Shown here: positions 26,761-39,009 of the stretch, in pieces
How the letters are laid out: every line of letters starts with the position of its first letter
Numbering within the stretch: the first letter of the stretch is position 1
Source of the DNA: Taeniopygia guttata
Taxonomy: Eukaryota > Chordata > Aves > Passeriformes > Estrildidae
Length of the DNA stretch: 64,000 nt
NCBI RefSeq assembly: GCF_048771995.1
Contig: NC_133030.1
Span: 58,126,001 to 58,190,000, forward strand
Reading direction: 5' to 3'
Notes under the pieces: generated by a model
Database searches by the model: none
The model's input: only the letters and a program-made list of their open reading frames with translations
What the model was told of the DNA's origin: nothing
Program-made: the position numbers and the translations under genes

Positions 26761-27539
26761 TATTTACAATTCCATTAATTCTGAAGCTGAATTTTTGCAG
26801 CAGCAGGTTTGGATCAGCTTCCAGATCATTGCTAAAAATGTAGCAGGACACGGAACCTGTTACTGGGACCTCTTTAGACACCATCTCTTTCAACAAAGTT
26901 GTCATACAGATTTCTTCTCGAGATATAGCAGCAAATTCTTTATGTATGGTTTGTTGGCACTCTATAATGAGAATATCACAGCACCACACAAAGTACCTCC
27001 TCAAAACAGTATTGATAGCTATTTTAACTAAAACTGTAGATGTGCATCATATTCCTTTGTTTCAACTTTTTATTATTTGAATTCCACCTCAGATTTTCTA
27101 TTTTGGTTAGGATTTAAGCTAACCAGTTGCTTGGGTCACAAAAACAGCACCAAACAACAGTTTATCACTTCTTTAACCTCCTGATTTTAAGGCAAGACAC
27201 AAATACACAGGAGCAGCATCTGTAGCACAGGCAGAAGCAACAGAAAGCAGAGGAGACCAGAGATCGCATTTCTCACAGCATTTCCAGGGTGGAAACCGCA
27301 GGAACTGCGGACTTGCGAAGTACCTGCTGACAAATATCCTGGTCCTGCTGAACTCCCAGCCCTGCATACACACACAGGGAGATGTGGAGACTGTGGAGAC
27401 GGGATAAGACACGACTGCTTTGCCTCAGGCCCTGCAGAACCTCCCTGAGCCGCCGCGGCTGAACCGGCCTGACCGCCGGGACCAGCGCCACTTTACCTCT
27501 CGTATTTACACCACCAGATTCTGCCTCCGAACAATCTTA
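26761..27539. other. Gene-free stretch left of the SGPP1 promoter region
   Basis: No exon is recognised. GC and CpG content rise from about 27420 (CCGCCGCGG, CCGGCC, CCGCCGGG) toward the CpG island beyond. If a divergent transcript leaves the SGPP1 promoter on the - strand, its start could lie near 27420-27490, but there is no direct evidence. Confidence 0.4.
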
Positions 27540-27775
27540 AGCAGCACCACGGGAAGTTTACGTTGGGCATTAGGAAGAATTTCTTAATGGAAAGCGTGAT
27601 TAGGAATGGGCTGTCCGGGGAACTGGCGGAGTCACTGCCCCTGGAGGAATTTAAGGAAAGACTGGATGGGGCAATCAGTGCCACGGTCTAGTGGGCAAGG
27701 TGGTGATGGGTGGCAGGCTGGGCTCGATGATCTCAGAGGTCTCTTCCACCGCAGTTGATTCGGTGTTTCTATAGC
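27540..27775 (+). mobile_element. CR1 LINE 3' end next to the SGPP1 promoter
   Basis: The blocks are clear: GGGCATTAGGAAGAATTTC, GGCTGTCCGGGGAACTGGC, GGAGTCACTGCCCCTGGAGG, AGACTGGATGGGGC, GGTCTAGTGGGCAAGG and GGGCTCGATGATCTCAGAGG, then CTCTTCCACC. They follow the canonical CR1 3' order in sense orientation. The usual ATTCTATG tail repeat is missing. The element runs directly into a purine microsatellite instead. Confidence 0.92.
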
Positions 27776-27872
27776 GAAGATGAGGAAGATGAGGAGGATG
27801 AGGAGGAGAAGGAGGAGAAGGAGGAGAAGGAGGAGAAGGAGGAGAAGGAGGAGAAGGAGGAGAAGGAGGAGA
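27776..27872 (+). repeat. Polypurine microsatellite, 9-bp unit GAGGAGAAG
   Basis: It starts as GATGAGGAA-type units and resolves into about seven units of GAGGAGAAG. The tract 27800-27872 is 73 nt of uninterrupted purine, with mirror symmetry of the kind that can form triplex (H-DNA). It lies between the CR1 tail and the CpG island, about 0.4 kb from the SGPP1 start codon. It encodes Glu/Lys or Arg runs in some frames, which I do not believe are translated. Confidence 0.93.
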
Positions 27873-27879
27873 CGCGGTA

Positions 27880-28287
27880 CCCGAACAGCCCCAGGACCCG
27901 CCTCGGGCCGCCCTCCGCAGCCTCTGCCCCTCACGCTCGAGGCCGCCTCACGCCGCGCACCGCCTCGCGCAGCGCCGCGCTCCGATTGGCTGCGCCGCTC
28001 GTGGGGCGGGACCGAGAGAGAGCCGCGACCAATCCGCGCCGCGGAGGACGTTTCCCGCGGGGCGGGGGCTGCGCGCAGGCGCGGCGGGGCGGGGCCGGCG
28101 CGGGCGTGAGGGAGGGAGCGAACGAGCGGGGCGGGCGTGAGGGAGCGAGCGGCGGGAGGGAGCGGGCGAGGCGAGGCTGGTCCCGCGGTGCCTCGCCTTC
28201 CAGCGGGTTTCTCTTCAGAGAGCGGCTTTCCCATAACGCGGAGCCCTCATCCCCCTCTCTGCACCTCAGACGAAGTCCCCCGCCGCT
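27880..28287 (+). promoter_or_regulatory. SGPP1: SGPP1 CpG-island promoter and 5' UTR
   Basis: The block is dense in CpG and continues into exon 1. Visible elements are a reverse CCAAT box (ATTGG, 27985-27989), a CCAAT box (28029-28033), and GC boxes at 28002-28010, 28059-28068 and 28086-28095. GCGCAGGCGC at 28073-28082 fits the NRF1 consensus. There is no TATA box. This is a typical housekeeping-type promoter with dispersed starts. The transcription start probably lies at about 28090-28200, which would give a 5' UTR of roughly 100-200 nt. The exact start cannot be fixed from sequence. Confidence 0.85.
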
Positions 28288-28884
28288 ATGTCTCTCGGCC
28301 AGCGCCTGGCCCGGCTGGCCGCCCACCTGCAGGACCCGCGGAAAGTGGCCGCGTTCCAGCGGCTCTGCGGGGTGGAGGGGCCCTCGGGCTGGGCCGGCGC
28401 GGAGCAGCAGCGGGGGCCGGTGGCGAACGGCGGCCCCGCGGGCGGGCAGGAGCATCCCGCTGGGAACGGGGCCGTGCCCGGCGCGGCGGGAAGCCCGCGG
28501 CGCTGGAGGAGGAGGCCGCGCCGAAACTCGCTGACGGAGGAGGAGGACGGCAGCCAGGAGTTCGCCACTCGCAGCCGCTTCCTCTACTATCTGTTCAGCC
28601 TGGGCACGGAGCTGGGCAACGAGCTCTTCTACATCCTCTTTTTCCCTTTCTGCATCTGGAATGTGGACGCCTGGCTGGGCCGGAGGCTCATCATAATCTG
28701 GGTGTGGGTGATGTACCTGGGGCAGTGCACCAAGGATGTGATCCGCTGGCCGCGTCCTGCCTCGCCGCCCGTGGTGAAGCTGGAGGTCTTCTACAACTCC
28801 GAGTACAGTATGCCCTCCACCCACGCCATGTCGGGCACCGCCATCCCCCTGGCGCTGCTGCTGCTCAGCTACGGCCGCTGGCAG
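28288..28884 (+). CDS. SGPP1: SGPP1 exon 1 (coding part, residues 1-199)
   Basis: Sphingosine-1-phosphate phosphatase 1 is an ER membrane enzyme that dephosphorylates sphingosine-1-phosphate (S1P), feeding sphingosine back to ceramide synthesis and lowering S1P signalling. The exon starts [10 protein letters not shown]; human SGPP1, as I recall it, starts MSLRQRLAQL. Residues 31-80 form a Gly/Pro/Arg-rich, probably disordered region, about 29 residues shorter than in human. RRNSLTEEE (Ser81) keeps a basophilic-kinase type site. Membrane segments lie at about 111-125, 131-146 and 184-195. The phosphatase motifs are C1 KDVIRWPRP (149-157) and C2 PSTHAMSG (176-183, catalytic His179). The ATG has G at -3. 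The exon ends GGCAG before GTAATG (phase 0). Confidence 0.97.
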
Positions 28885-30136
28885 GTAATGCTCGCACCTC
28901 CGTGTCCTCATCCGTGCGCTTTCCAGCCCCGAGGTGTAAGGATGCGGCAGACCTGATTTCTCCTCAGGAGGGGAGGTGGCTGAGTTTGGTTGGGAAAACG
29001 TGAGATTCGTACCTTTTTTCCTTGCCTCACTCTTAAATTATTTTTTTTCCTGTGATTTAAGCGAGTGCTCAGGTAACGAGAAGTGCTCCAGTAATTCTGT
29101 CTTGTGAATGGAAGTTGTTCTGGTTTTGAGGATTAGCTCAGCACGCGTGAAAAGTTCGCGATAACAATATGCGTTTTGTTCCGATGAAAGGTTTTTTTCA
29201 GCTTGTCAATTTGCGTAAAGTTTGGATAAGCATCCAGTGTTTTTACAAGCATTTGGTTTTACAGTGAGAATTTAGTGGAGAGCCAGTAACTAAAGAGCTT
29301 CTTGTTGATCCTTCTTTGCTTGGAGTCACTTTGTAGCGTCACTGTGTTGTAGCTTTAGCCTTTTCCTTAACGATTTTATTTTCATTAACCACAAGCTGGG
29401 AATGATTCTGGTATTTGTACTTTCAGGAGGTTCTACAATCTATCAGTGTGTTCCTAATTAGCGGAACTGGTAATCTATGGTATTTTCATCACCTTCATTC
29501 AGCAGAATCTCTAAAATCCGTCTATTGCACTTGGGGTCAATAGATAAGTTAAAATAACACTGTTGATAGTCTGGTTTACGCAAGCGGTGGCATGTGCTTT
29601 GGCGCTGGCTGCTGGAAGTATGGCAACAGCAGCTCCAAAGAAAACACATCCAGCTCTCTAAATCACTGCACCACTTTCAGCAGTAGCTGAGAGAACGCTT
29701 TCCCAGGTAAATGTCCAGTGCAGCGTTTTAAGAGGTTAGGCAGTAATTAGGCTCTTAAGTCGTTAGTGTTTTACTAATCCTTACTGTAATACCTGCCTGG
29801 TTTAAGTTGGATATAAGTCATATCGGTAGAGAAAACTTAACTCTGATTCTAAGCTTTGTGTAGGCTTAACTCTTGTCTTCCCAGTTACTGGTAACAATCA
29901 CCATTTGTCTGCTGCCGCTGCCTGACACTTTGTGGCTCTATCTCAGCATTAGAATGGGTGACTGAAAGGAATGAGTTGATTAAGGGTTAGAGATTTTATT
30001 TGGTCTCTCTAACCAAAGATTATGTATCCGTTTCTGCAAGGTGAATGCATGAGCCCAAAAGGAAGCTCTTAGGGATTCATTTTTGCTAGGAAAAGGTGAA
30101 GTGTTATCTGCTGGAGTTATACAGGCATAATAATTG

Positions 30137-30165
30137 CATATATATATATATATATGTATATATAA
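30137..30165. repeat. (TA)n microsatellite in SGPP1 intron 1
   Basis: An alternating ATATAT tract with one G interruption. It is likely to vary in length between individuals. Confidence 0.85.
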
Positions 30166-33100
30166 AATGTAGTGTTTTGTGATTGTTTGAAATAAATATT
30201 TGAAATTTTGCCACTTAGCTGCTTAATCTCAAAGATGTTTTTATTAAATGACCAAAATCTGTATGTTTGATTATTGCTTGTTAGATGTGTAGGGCTGGTG
30301 TCAGTTGGAAGAACAAACTGGATTTGTACTTGTTTGCATGTGGGAAAGCTCATTTAGCAGTACCAGTCGATCAGCTTTGCTCAGCTGCTGTCATGTGTGC
30401 AGAGAAGAACCTGTCTCGATGGCCTTTAGAGCAGCAGCAAACAGGGTGTGAAATGGTGTTTTTGCCAGTGAACCGAGTTCGATCTGTGGTTTGCCAAACC
30501 CTGCCGCTGCAGTCTGTGTAGCACTCTGCTCATTGACTAAACATATTTACCATGAATGCGTGGTAAGAAATCATAAACATTCAGCCTTGTTATTCGTGTA
30601 GGACTGTGCTTAAGAAATGCAGAAGCAAACTGTTTGGTTCTTGCTTTCAAATCCTTTTTCTAAGAAAACGAGTATGAATAAAAGACCTCTCTGAAACCAA
30701 CTTCTGTAATTTCAAAATACTCACGTAAAAAAAAATCCCTTCTGATTTTTAAATTATTTCCATAAGTTAATCAATAATTAACCAATGGCATGTCAAGAGT
30801 CTTTTCATTAAGCTTTCATCTGACAGTTCTGTTCTCCCTGTTTTACTTCTGTTGAAAGGGAGTAGAACGTATGTGACACCATTTGTCGTGGAAAATGGTG
30901 TTTTTGTTGAAATGGTGTTATAAAAGACTGACCTCAGAAGTTCTTGGAAGTTCTTTATCTTTACTAAAGATAAAAGAGATTTTAATATTATTTTTACTAA
31001 ATTCTACAAATGCACCAGTAGGTGCAGGTTGCTGGATTTAAACCTTTCTCAATCTCTTTCTGTATATATTTAGTGTCAAGAAGCCTTACACAGAGCCTGA
31101 TTGTGGTGAGACAATATATTGGGAGAGTTGGTTCAGCAGATCACAGTGGAGCGAGGCTGAGGATGAATTAAGGCAGACACAGGTGTAACTCTCTGCAGGG
31201 ACTTTTACTCTGGAATACAGGCAGCTCTGAGTTTGTCACTTGGAAGTTTATACTAAACCAAAGAAAGCTCCTCTTGCTTTAAAAGATGTTACAGCAGTGA
31301 GGAGGGAATCTCTTGTGTAGCCTATTTGCTTTCAGTGATCTATGACTTCCTTCTATTGTGTGATAGTTCTTTTCTGTCAAAGACAATCTATTTGAGTCTT
31401 TTTCTTGAAGAAAATACAGAACAGAGAAAATGTGCTCCTATTTCTCTAGGTGTGGCCCAGACTGTCCATTTAAAAACATGTTTGGATTGCAATAGGGTTT
31501 TTTCTTAACTGGTTGACTTTGTGCTTTTTAATTTTTCAATGCCTTTAAGCAGTCCTGTTACAATTATTTTTACATAGTATTCAAGAGGATTTTTGAATAT
31601 TAAACTAAAATACTTTCTATAAATGCAATAGTTCTATTATTCAAATAAAATATTTTCAGAGATAATGTATATTATGGAAGGTTTTGGCAAATTATTGCAA
31701 TTAGAGACTTTGAGCATAGGGGATATTCAATGAAACTGTCTTTCAGACAGAAGTGAGTTACACATTAGGATAACTTTCATAGTTGCTAACTGTTCTGTCC
31801 ATTGTATCCAAATTTTTCATTTTCTTCTCGTTTTATGAGAGCTTGCCTAAAACTTTTGATTCTACTTGCATAATCCATGACCATTTATTTATTTATATGT
31901 TGCATTTCTGCAGGGAAAACCATTTATTTCAATAATACCATGAAATATAAAGCTCATGTCAAAGGCTCATGAGAATTTGGGAGTGTTATAAATGTTGACT
32001 CCCTCCCCCCCATCTTTGAAGTGCCGATACCCTGAAGAGGAGGGCAAGCATTTAAAAGACAGGTTATAGATCTTGATACGATGTAGGAAAAAGCAACCTT
32101 TATCACATTTGGGAAAACTTGCTTTCTTTGAAGTTGTGACAGTTTGAGCCAGTCTGGCTTATATCATGTCCCAGATGGGATATGGAAGAGATTGTGTGAA
32201 CTGCTAATTATCCACAACATCTCCGCAGGCTCAGGCTGAGACTACAAGAAAAAGTATTTTTTATATTTTGTTTGATTACGTTGAACTGCTAATTTCAAAT
32301 GGCTATCAAGATGTATTTTGTTAGAAATGGTCCTTGAGTTGGGATGGTACCTGAATGTGTCAGACCTCTGTTGGTGTATTTTGAGGAGAAAGAAATAAAT
32401 ACCAGCCAGGGGATACAGAAAATTTGCTTCTCTCCCAGGGTTCCTCAGGATGCAGCCTGGCTGTAGCAGTGGCTGTCTGCATTAGGAAATGATGGGTTTG
32501 CACTCCTTCCTGAGCTCTGCATTAATGAGCTCAGTGAGGAACTGCTGACTCTCACTCTAACCACTGAGCAAACTTCAGTTGATATTCAGCAGGAGCGCAG
32601 AGCCTGGGTTGATGAATAGCAGGCCTTTAACTATATTAACCAACGCTGATTTACCTTCTGAGGCAGCTTGTGGTGCTGAACATGACAGCCTTGTCCTCCC
32701 TGGGTATGTGCCTGGCAATGTTTGATATGCAAAGCCTGTCATCAGTGACTGCCTTTCCACCCTGCTGCTGCTAATAGTGACCTGGATAAACACCACTGCT
32801 GAACCTGCAGTAGGTGCATCTATTCTCCAATGGCCTCTCTGATGCAGTTTTCACTTACAGGTTTCATTTACTCTGTGCTTTTTTGACTCTCTCTGGTACC
32901 GGTTGTGTAAGACTCTTTTGTGGTACCACGTGAAACTCCCTTCCAGAAATCTTTGATCTGCACTGTGACTTTTATCAGCCAAGGCTGGTGAATGTAATTA
33001 GAGATGGGTTTGACAGGATCTGTGTTGGGATTTCAGGGAGATCTGCATTGCTCTGTGGTTCTGACTGACCCCTATTGAAGATTACCTCTAGAATTGTCTG

Positions 33101-36100
33101 CCTGCTCTTTCATTTCAAAAGGTTAAACTCTGATCCCCACTGGAAATAGGGAATAATTGGTTACTGGGGATGAAGAAACAACCTAATCACAACAGTGCTG
33201 TAGTGAGAATTTTGCAGAAAGGGGCACACCCTTGTTTTAAATGTCTGTCCTTGGTGAAAAGCTTGCATTTTCGGTAAGATTGATGTAGTGATAAACTGGA
33301 AACTAAACACAGAATCTCTTAGATCTCTCTTTGTGTCTCTTAGATACAAAGTCTGTGTGCAGGAGCAAGTGCAGTCCCTTCAGAAAGAGATACGTCACCT
33401 CTCAGAGAAGCCCAAATGGGCCTTTGGCTAAAATACTAAAATGTTGAGAAGAAACATTGGCAAAGAGATGTGTGCATGCTTGTCTAATTGGTCTTCTTGT
33501 ACATGTTTAACAGTCAAACAAAAACTCTTCTGACATGGGAAGCCCAGCTGAAGGGATGATCTGAAAACACAGAATTACCCACACAATGATTTGAGAGAGA
33601 GAGATGGGAATTTGGAGTGTCAGCACTGGCCTTGTCTTGGGTGTCTGAGATGTAAGATCTTCCATGGGCCATATTAATGCCTGTAGTTTGTTTGTAAAGG
33701 AAACTGAAAAAAAGTTGTTTGTTGCAGGTGTTCTTAAAAGTTTGAAAAGAGCACAGCCAGTTCTGACAACTCTCTGTAGGGAATCTCTGCCAGAGGAATA
33801 CAACAGCCTGTCTCATTAGACTGTGTTGATTGTCATTAAATGTATTTTCAGTTTTGCCTAAGCGAATCTGTAATGTAAATGGTCTTGGGGGAAAACATGT
33901 AAAAACAAATGCTCTGAAGTTGGATAGGAGTTTTTGATGAAAAGCTATTCAGAGGAAATATTTCTAAAGCAGTTTCTTTTTTCTTGGTGCATTGTACACA
34001 TGTAAAGCACTCCTTGTTCTTTCAAATAGGGTGTGCTGATTAAACTGAGAAAACATTATTTTGCAGAAAAAATGTAGTTTTAGGTACTGGGGCATAAACA
34101 GAGCAAGGCATAAGTGATTCTTGCTAGCTGTGTTCACAGAGGGATTGTTTTTTTAATGACTGCAATGAAAAGAAATAACAAGCTAATTCCTATTGTTACT
34201 CCTTAATTTCTTTTCAGATTAGGTGTAGCAGAAAATGAAATGTTTTAACTTCCTTCAGGACTGGCATTGAGAAGTTTATCTTGGAATTTTAAAAAGAGGT
34301 TCTTTTAGAAACATGCAACACTGAGGTTTTCATATCTCTTGGTATTAATGATGGTCAGTGCAAGAAAGGAGAAAATAATTGATGAATGTAGCTTAACCAG
34401 TCGTATTTTCCACCTGGCCCATTTTGAAATAAAAAGTTGGTTTTTTTCCTAAAATGTCTGACTGGTGCTTTCTCTTTTTGAACAATCCTCTTCTCCCTTT
34501 TCTTTTGCTCCCTTCACAAAATCATTTTTATGCTGTGCTTTTTGAACTCATCTGTCCAGCCACGGTGCTGGAGCCATGCCCATAAACATTGATTACAGCT
34601 TTTCATATGGCTATTGCCAGTACATGAACCAAATACCTTATTAAAAGCCTGGTGCTGCAAGTTCTGCTTGGATTCTTTAAGTGAACTTTAGCCCAAAATA
34701 ATTGTCTCAAACTCAAGTTGAACTTCTGAGCTATGATATGATTAAAAAAAGATCGTCGAATGCTGCAGAACACTGAAAATATTAGGAAGTTACTTTGGAA
34801 TAATTTGTGGGTGCTGGAAATTTCTCCGGTGCAGAATGTGCTTTAAAAAGGTAAAGAAATGAGTATTTAGAGTGTCTTTTAATAATGTTCCCTTATGGAA
34901 GAAGGAATTTTCTGACCTAGGTCAAAGCTTTTAGGACAGATTGTTTCCTTATAAGCATTTTTAAACAATGGTTATGTTATTAAGACTTGGCAAAAAGATC
35001 AAGGAGCAGGAGGAGGATAGGGGAGGGTTTTGTGTGTAGTCCAGTCAGAGTTTGCAAACCTATTTTGGAGGATGTAGTGGAATTTTCTATAGGATGGGAG
35101 TTTTCTTTTAAAAACATAGGACATAAAGTTCCCAGAGACTTACTGAGAGTGTTTTCACTGCTGTTTTGCAAATAGGAATTTAATTCAATTTTTTCAATTA
35201 AAACAAGGTTCTGGATAAGGGAACGAAATTGGGGTCTGAAACACAATGAGTAGTTTATTCAGTCAGCTTTATCCCTTTATCCCTAGATTTACCTTAGTAG
35301 GTGAAGTTAAGAAATCAATACACTTTTTAAAAATTATTATTTAAATAACGTGCTTATTGGTTTGGAGGTTTTAATTTATAAAAAAGAGAGCAGTATGCAG
35401 TTAAAAAAAAAAAACAACACTCAGAATTGTTGAGGTGGCATGTTAGCTATGGAGGCAGAAGGAATTTTTGAGGATATACATGAGATGGTCTTAAATGAGG
35501 GCATGGAGATAGGGTATTGAGGTAACACAACAGGGTTTGAGATGTTTGTGTCCAAAATGGGCTGCTCCTGAATATCTGACTGAAAGTGACACCAGGTGTG
35601 GTCAGCAATGCTGATACATTGATTCTTTTATCAAAAAGATCAAGGTGAGAAAATGAAACCTGGTTTCTATGTCTGCCTCTCCCACCTGTGATCTCTGACA
35701 GCCTCATCTGGAATGACATATGATGCCAGTCTGCCTTCTGATGCCCAAAAGAGTAAAACCAACTGTGAATTGGGGAAGAGGGTAGAAGCAAATTTGTGAT
35801 CTTTTGTGCTTTGTGCCTCTGTACGTCTGATCTGGCATGCCAGGAACCATGGGACTAAAACTGCTGGAATTCAGCTGTGTTGCTTAATATCATTTAAGTA
35901 GAGACCTGAGTCAACATAATAAAAAGAGAAAGTCCTTATGACTTTCTTCCGTTATTATAAAACAGTATTATTATAAGGCTTGCTGGCACCTTTGCAGGTA
36001 ACAGTTTGGAAGTAAGTCCATGGCATCAGCTTTCTTTTACAAGGATCCAGGTGATGTCCCTGTTGGTGGTGTGACTCGGAGTGCTGCTGAGCTCAGAGGT

Positions 36101-36309
36101 GTGTGAGAGTGCTGATATTCTCCTTTAGTCACCTTGTGCACTTATCCCTGCGTGTGAGGACCAAATACAGGCTTGTCTCACCGCCTCAGGGCAGATTTTA
36201 AGCAGGTGCTACCAGTTTGGTGTTCTGGGAATTCTTGAACCCAGTGGCTGCTTTAAAAGGTAGGACTTAAAACAGGCTGAGGAGGACACAGGGTGTTGTG
36301 CTTTATTTA

Positions 36310-36562
36310 TGATCAGTACTTAGAAGGTGCCTGTAAGAAAGATGGGAGCCAACTCCTGTGGACCTCTTGTGATAGGAGAAGGGGTGATGGTTCTAAACTG
36401 AATGAGGGCTAGTTTAGATCAGATGCAGGGAAGAAGTTTTGTAGCTGGTGAAACACTGGCACAGGTTGCCCAGAGAGGAGGTTGGATGCCCCATCCCTGG
36501 AAACATTCAGGGCCTGGTGGGATGGGGCTCTGAGCAGCCTGTTCCAGTTGAAGATGTTCAAG
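36310..36562 (+). mobile_element. CR1 LINE 3' region in SGPP1 intron 1
   Basis: CR1 blocks in order: CAGTACTTAGAAGGTGCCTG, AAGAAAGATGGGAGCC, CTTGTGATAGGAGAAGGGGT, AACACTGGCACAGGTTGCCC, AGAGAGG, GATGCCCCATCCCTGGAAAC and GGGGCTCTGAGCAGCCTGTT. It is in sense orientation relative to SGPP1. The last 50-100 bp of the consensus 3' end are not recognisable, so it is truncated at both ends. Confidence 0.93.
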
Positions 36563-38919
36563 CTATTCTACTGTGTTTTGCTACAGAGAAACTGTGTTCT
36601 CAGATGGTTTAAGGGCTATTTATTCAGAATTAGAGTGAGATACGATCTTTCCAAAACATTCTTCAGAGCTGGAGTTTCTTACTCAAACACCCCTGCCCTG
36701 TGAGTTCCCTGACAGCAAGCATTTCTTCTTTAATTTTCGGAATTATTGTAGTCTGCCTGCTGTTTACAGTCAGCTGCTCAGGACTCTTATTAAAGCCAGA
36801 CTTCTCATCTAACTATTTCCTTCATATTCCTTGTTCCCAGGATTTTGGTGTTTAGCTGCTCTAACCTCTTCCCTCCCCCAACCCCAGCCTCTTACCCGCA
36901 GTGTCATGAGCAGCTGCTGAGCCCTGCTGAGCCTGGCACTTCATTCATCTTCCAGCTAAAGCTCCAGCCTCTTTCCATCAGGTACTGCAGAAACAAGACA
37001 AGTCTTTATTAAAGAAAAGCCTTACCCGACTGGGCTCTGAAAGCACAAAAGATGTGTGTCAGGAGACAAGGATGGACATAGGCTATCAAGTGATGGCCAA
37101 AGAATTTGAAACTTGAAGCTGCTCTTTGCTTCAGAGGCCACGGGGTACAGCTGTCCCGGCTCATGGAGCACTTCTGCTGGGGGAGTCCTGTGGGAGGGAG
37201 GGCGAGTGCAGCAGCACCGTGCAGGGAGGGTGTGTGGCTGCTGCAGCAGCATTCCTTCTGCCCTGAGACCAGTGGCAAAGGGAGAAGCACAGTGGGGCAG
37301 AGGGATGTGGCTGCACTTGTAAGGTACCAAAAGGGCTGCTTTTGTGGCTGCTGTAGCAATGTTGGTATCTGATAACTGCGGTCATGTGTGAGTGTGACAG
37401 AGTTACTGGTGCATTGCCCAGAATTAGCAGAGTTCTGAAAGGCAGGAAACGGAGTTTGTTCCTTCATCATTCCAGTCAGTACACAGTTCCATTTAGATCC
37501 AGTTTGTAGATGAATATGATAGAAGCAAAGACAAATGTTGCTACAGGAAATAGAGTTTAGTCTAGATAGAGCACAACTATGAGCGGCGTGTTTAGAATTT
37601 GTTTTAATGTGAAATCTGCTTCTTATGTGAAATGTAAGCTTCTCATTTTCTCTCAGTTTGAGAACGTTATTTTAGGTTTGTCATACCAACGTGGCCCTGG
37701 AGTTGAGAATTCAAAGAAGGTTGTAAAAATGCAGAAGAGTGATAATCCTTCTCAAGTCTTTTACAGAAAGACTGATTTTGGAACTTTACAGTCTGTTAAG
37801 TGGACTTCACAAAGGACACAGAGCTTCCCTCCAGTAATTTTAAAGATTTTCTCGAATTTTTTGGATATTCTACCCCTCAGGTTACCTATAAAAGGAACAA
37901 GGGAAATGGCAAGAAAACTGCCTGTAGATTTTATTCCTAGGTTTGAGTACATCTCGGCTGCCTGTTTACATTGAACATGTTTATTGTGGGAAGAGAAGCA
38001 ATTTTGGAAACTTGCCATTTTGTCTTGTGACTGCATCTTTTTTAGACTAGTGGCAAAAAAGGAAGGTGTATCCTGTCTTGTACGACATTTTGCAATAGTG
38101 GGGAAAGTATTTCTTACTGTGCTGTAATATGTAAATTAGCATAGTTTTATCCAACACCTAAGAAAGTTAAGAAACTAAGTTCCTCTACGGGATATGTGCT
38201 TATTAAAGCAAAGTTATTTCTTCCTGGTAAACAGTCCTTATTAATAAAAAACATGTGAGAAGGCAAAAAGAATTGGAAGTAATTATTTGATGATTTTTGT
38301 TTAACAAATGTGGCTTGCAGGAGGAAATTTATGTGAGTTTGGAACAAACAAAAAAGATTACTGCTTTAGGAGTTTCATGCTGATGCCCAGAGATTAGGTC
38401 AACGACTGCAGAAGCCCTAAAACAAAGAATTGAGGAAGGAATTTAATTTCTTTGTAATTTTGTTACAAGTTCCTCCTTTTCAGGGAAAAAAGTGAAGCCA
38501 CTTGATTCTGCCTGGGTAATTCCTAACAATACAAGTAGGTGATGGAGCTGCTTCATCCAGTGTAAAACTTTGCACAGTTTAACACACTTGTCTCTGCCCA
38601 TATGGTCAATTTGGGATATGAGAGCGTGACAAGATAACTGCTACAGAGATTGAGACATTTCTTACTGCTTTGAAAAAGTCTGGTCAAAGCACTGAAATTC
38701 ATATATCCTGATTGCAAAGAAGATGGGGAAGATTGAAAGTTTGACTTAACAATTTCTTTATGAAAAGGTGCTACCTAGGCCTGTGGAGGCTAGGGTAAGG
38801 AAGAGGGTAAATATCGGTGGCATTAACTGGAATTAATTATAGAATGTTCACAGAGTGATTTTTTTTAAATTTATTTTTTCAAATTCTAATACGGTTTCTG
38901 CATTTTTCTTCCCTACCAG

Positions 38920-39009
38920 TATCCCTTTATGTTTGGACTGATCCTGGCATTCTGCTGGTGTTCTTTGGTTTGCTGTAGTCGAATTTATATGGGAATGCAT
39001 TCAATTTTG
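38920..39009 (+). CDS. SGPP1: SGPP1 exon 2 (residues 200-229)
   Basis: A 90-nt exon in phase 0 on both sides, encoding a membrane segment (about 202-218) and most of phosphatase motif C3, [11 protein letters not shown] (residues 219-229). Ser219 and Arg220 start the motif and His226 is the expected nucleophile or base of the PAP2 superfamily. The human counterpart, as I recall it, reads [11 protein letters not shown] as well. The splice sites are CCCTACCAG before TATCCC and TTTTG/GTAAGA. The exon is too short to be found by open-frame length. I identified it from the motif and the exact fit to the flanking exons. Confidence 0.97.

Larger units (their letters stand above)
28885..38919 (+). other. 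SGPP1: SGPP1 intron 1 (10,035 nt)
   Basis: A GT-AG intron in phase 0. The donor is CAG/GTAATG, and the acceptor follows a pyrimidine tract, CATTTTTCTTCCCTACCAG. It holds a TA-dinucleotide run near 30137-30165 and a CR1 copy at 36310-36562. Otherwise it holds unique-looking AT-leaning sequence. CpG-rich DNA fades out within about 100 nt of the donor. No nested gene or RNA gene was recognised. Confidence 0.9.

Noticed and set aside
1-27539. SYNE2 exons on the - strand
   Set aside because: They are expected nearby from synteny, but no calponin-homology or spectrin-repeat sequence was recognised in the open frames.
27755-28534. + strand frame of 259 codons rich in Glu/Lys
   Set aside because: It is the purine microsatellite plus an off-frame reading of the promoter and SGPP1 exon 1.
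27631-28911. Long - strand open frames of 200 and 326 codons across the SGPP1 promoter and exon 1
   Set aside because: They arise because CpG-rich DNA has few stop codons. They run antisense to a confirmed SGPP1 exon and through the purine microsatellite, with no family likeness.
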